From Sphingobacteriaceae bacterium (GTDB lineage Bacteria; Bacteroidota; Bacteroidia; B-17B0; Aurantibacillaceae): a stretch of DNA of 64,000 bases. This document shows positions 59,881 to 64,000 of the stretch, in pieces. The stretch is taken from assembly GCA_002319075.1 (NCBI GenBank), contig NVQB01000001.1, forward strand, positions 2,666,001 through 2,730,000. The letters run 5' to 3'. A program made the position numbers and the translations under genes. Numbering within the stretch: the stretch's first letter is position 1; each line of letters starts with the position of its first letter. The notes beneath the pieces are model-generated. The model did no database searches. It was not told where the DNA came from and saw nothing but the letters and a program-made list of their open reading frames with translations.

Positions 59881-62202
59881 TTAGTGAAGTAAGTTGATAT
59901 TCCCTTTTTTGCTAACCTGCCTGCCATCGCTGAAAGATGCGCTAACACTGTAGATAAAGACATCTGGATTTAGCACCTTACCTTTAAAAGTTCCGTCCCA
60001 GCAAAAAGAAGAATTACTGGACTCAAAAACTTTTTCTCCCCAGCGGTTAAAGATCAATACAGAAAAATGTGTAGTACAAAGATCCCAGCCCTGGATACAA
60101 AACAAATCGTTATTGCCGTCGCCATTAGGAGTAAAGGCGTTGGGAAGTGAGAGATCTCCACCAGTATCACAGGTAACTTCCACGTAAATACAACGTTTAG
60201 AGACACACCCTGAACTTGCAGAAGTAACGCAATAAATGGTAGTTACTTTTGGAGAAACTTCAGGATCACTGCAGTTGCTACAGCTCATATCTGTAGCGGG
60301 ACTCCAGCTGTATGTGTAGCCTCCCTTGACTTCGAGTACCGCGGTTTTGCCAGGCGCAATTCTAGTGTCCGGACTAACCGTAAGTAGTGGAGCTTCAAGG
60401 ATAATGATACTTGTAGTTTTGCTTCCACTGGCAATACAGTTTTGTTCCGCAATAGAATAGGTAATTATAAAAGTCCCCACGCCTCCCGAGACCAGATCTA
60501 TAAGGCCTGTGCCTGAATTCACTGTTAGATCGGGCGAAGAAAAAAGACCTCCCGAACTAAATCCTGCGCTAAGTTGCGGTAGGGGATTTATATCACTGAT
60601 GCAAACCGGACTTTTATAAGAAAAATCAAGCGTGGGAGTTCCACTTGACAGTATTGCGAGTGTAGAGCCGGCGCTGCTGGAACAGCCATTTACCGAAGAA
60701 CCTGTAACAGAGTAAGAAGTTGTTAGGAGCGGAGAAACGAGTAAAGATGTGGTAGTAGCACCGGTATTCCACGTGTAGGAGTTAGCTCCACTAACAGTCA
60801 AAGTAGCTGAAGAACCTGCACATATCGAAGTCGGAGAATTTATAGTGAGCAATGGGAAAGGACCAATTGTTACATCTTGTGAAACAGTATCGGCACCGCA
60901 TTCATGGTAGAGCAAAAGTTTTACTTTGTAGGTACCCGGAGAAGAAAAACTGTGAGAGGCTACAGAGAGTGTAGAGGTATTTGCAGCTCCGGAAGAGGGA
61001 TCGGAAAAAATCCAGGAGCTGGCAGTGAAAGTTTGTCCTGCATCACAGGCGCCTTCTGGTAAAGGTGGCAAAGTAAAAGTAGCGAGGTTGCAGTTTTGTG
61101 TAAAAGAAAAACTCGGCAGTGTTTTCAAACTGCTTACAAGGAAATTTGGTAACCCCATAGTAACATTTCCGGTGGTAAGCGGTTGACCGTTAGGTACAAA
61201 ATTGCTCGCTGAACCGGCAAGATTTGGATTATCAACTACGGCAAGCATGTTGCTTTGTAATTGCGCTATGTAAATTTTTCCGTTTAAGCCCAATTGGTAT
61301 GACCCCAAGCCTACCTGACTATTTAGCCAGAGTGTTACCGACGAATTTTGAACAGCTGTAACGTTACCGGCGCAAAGATCCCACTGATAAACATTATCTA
61401 CACCGGCATAAAGTTTTGTGCCATCAGGTGAAAATTCGCAGCCATAACTTACTATGTTTGATAAAATAACGTGATTCGATACAACACCAGTAGCTGTATT
61501 AAAATCAAATAAGCGGAGATTATTTCCCATTAAACTAGGCATCGCAATTTTTTTTCCGCTTGGAGATATTTTTAAAACACTGTTATAATTCATGTCTGAT
61601 AAAACAGGACCTACAGCTGATAAAACAGGTGTAGAGTTTAAACCGGCAGAAGTTAATAGCACTGCGCGAAATACATTTGAATTATAATCATGCGTGAGTA
61701 TCCACACATCACTGCCATTGCAATGTTTAACTGCCGATAGTTTTTCGCAGCTTGGTGTGTAAATAGGAATATTTTTTACCGTCACGGAGCCCATGCCGGC
61801 GGCAAGACTCATGTCTATTACCGAGTATCTAAATCCATTGGCATATCCTTTTTCCTCCTGGGTAAATAAATAATAGAGAAACGCGCTTCCGGGTTGTTTG
61901 ATGATAACAGATGACTGAGTACTGGATTGATTTCCGAACAAGCCATTACCATTCGCCATCACTAAATGAATACTATTCCAAACAGTAACACCATCCGAGT
62001 AAAAAAGCAGATTTCCAGCTGCATCTGAAATAGAGGAACCTCCTTCGGTAGCATTGAACACCGGGCTCAGGACACTGCTTGGTGGATTCGATGCAAAATT
62101 CAGTCCACACTGATTTCCGAAAAACCAATTCTGAGTTTCGTTTTGTGTAAATACTTTAAATGATAAGAACAAAAAAAGTAACAGCAAATTTATCCTCGGC
62201 AT
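59881..62202 (-). CDS. T9SS type B (gliding-motility C-terminal) surface protein
   Basis: A 773-residue secreted protein. Signal peptide about 1-19. The N-terminal part is a beta-propeller-like domain (GGSSISDAAGNLLFYSDGVT, YANGFRYSVIDMSLAAGMGS), then a PKD domain (SWIFSDPSSGAANTSTLSVA, GTYKVKLLLYHECG), a second immunoglobulin-like block and a C-terminal gliding-motility-associated domain: LPNAFTPNGDGNNDLF, FSVLIFNRWGEKVFESS and WDGTFKGKVLNPDVFIYSV. It should be exported by T9SS and attached to the cell surface. Ligand unknown. Confidence 0.92.
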   Translation of the reverse strand: MPRINLLLLFLFLSFKVFTQNETQNWFFGNQCGLNFASNPPSSVLSPVFNATEGGSSISDAAGNLLFYSDGVTVWNSIHLVMANGNGLFGNQSSTQSSVIIKQPGSAFLYYLFTQEEKGYANGFRYSVIDMSLAAGMGSVTVKNIPIYTPSCEKLSAVKHCNGSDVWILTHDYNSNVFRAVLLTSAGLNSTPVLSAVGPVLSDMNYNSVLKISPSGKKIAMPSLMGNNLRLFDFNTATGVVSNHVILSNIVSYGCEFSPDGTKLYAGVDNVYQWDLCAGNVTAVQNSSVTLWLNSQVGLGSYQLGLNGKIYIAQLQSNMLAVVDNPNLAGSASNFVPNGQPLTTGNVTMGLPNFLVSSLKTLPSFSFTQNCNLATFTLPPLPEGACDAGQTFTASSWIFSDPSSGAANTSTLSVASHSFSSPGTYKVKLLLYHECGADTVSQDVTIGPFPLLTINSPTSICAGSSATLTVSGANSYTWNTGATTTSLLVSPLLTTSYSVTGSSVNGCSSSAGSTLAILSSGTPTLDFSYKSPVCISDINPLPQLSAGFSSGGLFSSPDLTVNSGTGLIDLVSGGVGTFIITYSIAEQNCIASGSKTTSIIILEAPLLTVSPDTRIAPGKTAVLEVKGGYTYSWSPATDMSCSNCSDPEVSPKVTTIYCVTSASSGCVSKRCIYVEVTCDTGGDLSLPNAFTPNGDGNNDLFCIQGWDLCTTHFSVLIFNRWGEKVFESSNSSFCWDGTFKGKVLNPDVFIYSVSASFSDGRQVSKKGNINLLH

Positions 62203-62429
62203 AATTAAAGATACAGGTAAATCTTTTTGCTGGAAGTAGCCGACAGCTTTTTTTGAGTGAAAGCGTAGTATTAATGAGGGAGTGCAGTGTAAAAATTAAG
62301 AAATAATGATTAATAATTAACTTTCGCTTCTTAATTCCTCACTCTGTTTTTGTAAACTAAAACGCAAATTGTTTGGTATAAAGAATAATTTCAGCGCAAT
62401 CTTTTGTCATGTATTCGTTATTACAAACG

Positions 62430-62462
62430 AAAACGAATCCCATTTCTGAGATTCGTTTTTTA
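62430..62462 (-). terminator. Bidirectional terminator after the VWA gene
   Basis: AAAACGAATC pairs with GATTCGTTTT around a 10-nt loop, with T runs on both sides. It lies 20 nt downstream of the VWA gene stop. Confidence 0.8.
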
Positions 62463-62481
62463 AAAGGGTATGTTATCGCGC

Positions 62482-64000
62482 TTATCTTTTCAAAAGCTCT
62501 GCCATTTCCACAAGACGGATAAATTCTGCTCTATAGCCATCGTCGTCTTTTCCTTTAGAAGATTTTGCCATTTTTAAAATGGATTTATAATCTGCATCTC
62601 CTTTAAATTGTGAATCGCGAAGCACCATTCCGAATTCTGCCACAGCTAAAGCAAAACGACAATCTTCAGAAGCTGAAACAAAAGCTGTTTTTTTATCTTC
62701 GAGAACTTCGGTGATTAATTTTGAAGTTGTACCTGCAGGTTCTTTGTAACGGAATTTAATGGTCATCACGTCGGTGCTTGTTGATTTTACTACAGGAATT
62801 GTTCTTTGATATTTTAAAGAATCTACTGAGGCAAGTAATTCTTTAGACCCTGCAGGAATGATTTCATAGATCGCAGTCACATTATGTCCGGCGCCTAATT
62901 CACCGGCATCTTTTTTATCGTCGTTAAAATCTTCTTTGTTCAGCATCCTGTTTTCATAGCCCACCAAACGGTAAGCCTTTACTTTTGAGGGATTAAATTC
63001 GATCTGAATTTTTACATCTTTTGCGATCGTAAAAAGTGTTCCTCCCATTTCTTTTACCATTACTTTTTTTGCTTCCAAAAGGTTATCGATGTAGGCATAG
63101 TTTCCATTTCCTTTATCAGCCAATTGTTCCATTTTAGAATCTTTATAATTTCCTGAACCAAATCCAAGAACGGTAAGAAATACTCCGCTTTCTCTTTGTT
63201 TTTCAATCAAGCGAATTAATTCTCCATCGCTGCTTGCGCCAACATTAAAATCTCCGTCAGTGGCTAGAATTACACGGTTATTTCCGTTGGCAATAAAACT
63301 TTCTTTCGCTAGTTTGTAAGCCAGAATAATTCCTTCTCCACCTGCGGTAGATCCACCGGCACTCAATTTGTCAAGTGCATCTGTTATTCTTTCTTTGTGA
63401 TTACCAGATGTTGGAGGCAATACAACTCCTGCGGCGCCGGCATATACAACTATAGAAACTTTGTCTTCAGCACGCATTTGGTCTATTAATAATTTCAAAC
63501 CTGATTTTAATAATGGTAATTTATTTGCGTCTTCCATTGAGCCGGATACGTCGAGTAAGAAAACCAAATTGCTTGGTGCTGCTTTATCCATTTTTAATTC
63601 CTTACCCTGGATGCCGATATGTATGAGATTATGATTGCTGTTCCATGGACATTCTAAATACTGTGTAGTAATTGAAAAGGGATCTGGTCCTTTAGGCTGA
63701 GGATAACTGTAAGGGAAGTAATTGATAAGTTCTTCCACACGCACTGCATCCGCAGGGGGTAATTGTCCGCTGGTAATAAAGCGGCGCATGTTGCTATAAG
63801 AAGCTTTGTCTACATCAATGCTAAAGGTGGAAAGCGGATCTTTCTGCGCGTCTTTAAATTCATTGTCGGTTATTTTAGAATATTCTTCTGTGTTGAACTC
63901 CCGGTCTGGACTATAAGAATTTGTTAGAGGCGTAGCAGCGTATTCTGATTCATATGCGGCGGTGGGGGCAGCTACTATTGTTTTTATATCCTGTCGGCTG
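62482..64000 (-). CDS. VWA-domain (DUF3520/YfbK-like) protein, C-terminal part
   Basis: Open on the minus strand from the right edge, 506 residues visible. The frame upstream of an internal ATG at 63789 contains LSTFSIDVDKASYSNMRR, the standard von Willebrand family prelude, so that ATG is internal. The visible protein has ADAVRVEELINYFPYSYPQP, a MIDAS motif LLDVSGSM, then the VWA core (KLSAGGSTAGGEGIILAYKL) and the C-terminal DUF3520 region. Probably a membrane-linked von Willebrand protein; the true N-terminus is outside the window. Confidence 0.9.
   Translation of the reverse strand, partial: SRQDIKTIVAAPTAAYESEYAATPLTNSYSPDREFNTEEYSKITDNEFKDAQKDPLSTFSIDVDKASYSNMRRFITSGQLPPADAVRVEELINYFPYSYPQPKGPDPFSITTQYLECPWNSNHNLIHIGIQGKELKMDKAAPSNLVFLLDVSGSMEDANKLPLLKSGLKLLIDQMRAEDKVSIVVYAGAAGVVLPPTSGNHKERITDALDKLSAGGSTAGGEGIILAYKLAKESFIANGNNRVILATDGDFNVGASSDGELIRLIEKQRESGVFLTVLGFGSGNYKDSKMEQLADKGNGNYAYIDNLLEAKKVMVKEMGGTLFTIAKDVKIQIEFNPSKVKAYRLVGYENRMLNKEDFNDDKKDAGELGAGHNVTAIYEIIPAGSKELLASVDSLKYQRTIPVVKSTSTDVMTIKFRYKEPAGTTSKLITEVLEDKKTAFVSASEDCRFALAVAEFGMVLRDSQFKGDADYKSILKMAKSSKGKDDDGYRAEFIRLVEMAELLKR

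Overview
The window comes from a low-GC member of the Bacteroidota. Direct signs are a secreted peptidase with a type A type IX secretion (T9SS) tail, a large protein with a gliding-motility-associated C-terminal domain, two TonB-dependent receptors, a YtxJ-type bacillithiol protein, sparse Shine-Dalgarno sites, and many Bacteroidota sigma-A minus-7 boxes (TAnnTTTG). No phage, plasmid, transposase or CRISPR locus was found; this is chromosomal housekeeping sequence with some accessory genes. Genus cannot be read from it.

Layout. 1-3.6 kb: an ABC exporter (permease cut by the window edge), a DUF4239 membrane protein, a metallo-beta-lactamase-fold hydrolase and a DUF2147 protein. 3.66 kb: tRNA-Arg(CCT). 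4.3-11.4 kb: a complete histidine operon, hisG-D-C-B-H-A-F-IE, behind an attenuator whose leader peptide contains His-His-His-Phe-His. 11.5-14.4 kb: a TPP-riboswitch unit encoding a methyltransferase, a PurM/HypE-fold protein, a ThiE/TenI-like protein and a Trm112-like protein. 14.4-20.5 kb: M1 peptidase, hemE, two small envelope proteins, an anti-sigma/ECF-sigma pair. 20.9-24.9 kb: typA, a Bcr/CflA-type exporter, a lone receiver protein. 25-29.3 kb: biotin operon bioB-F-D-A on the minus strand; bioB carries a repeat-encoded tail. 29.7-35.9 kb: PhoH-PIN protein, sorbosone dehydrogenase-like protein, TonB receptor, CheR. 36.2 kb: a probable sigma-54-dependent small RNA. 36.4-50.1 kb: nth, two FKBP lipoproteins, membrane and repeat proteins, YceH, amine oxidase, TonB, hydrolase, YtxJ. 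50.2-55.5 kb: TonB receptor, quinone reductase-like protein, LytS/LytTR pair. 55.5-59.6 kb: a structured RNA candidate, an ECF sigma - small protein - ClpP operon, and a cobalamin riboswitch ahead of a Dph6-like ATPase, a LOV-like PAS protein and a thioesterase. 59.9-64 kb: T9SS type B protein and a VWA-domain protein cut by the right edge.

The most unusual items are: (1) a 21-bp intergenic repeat array read in frame as a 67-residue tail on biotin synthase; (2) a perfect sigma-54 promoter feeding only a terminator-ended noncoding transcript; (3) the riboswitch-controlled methyltransferase/Trm112/PurM-fold/ThiE-like unit; (4) the ECF sigma - small protein - ClpP operon; (5) a B12-riboswitch-controlled Dph6-like amidoligase in a bacterium. 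All functional statements come from reading motifs; no database search was run.
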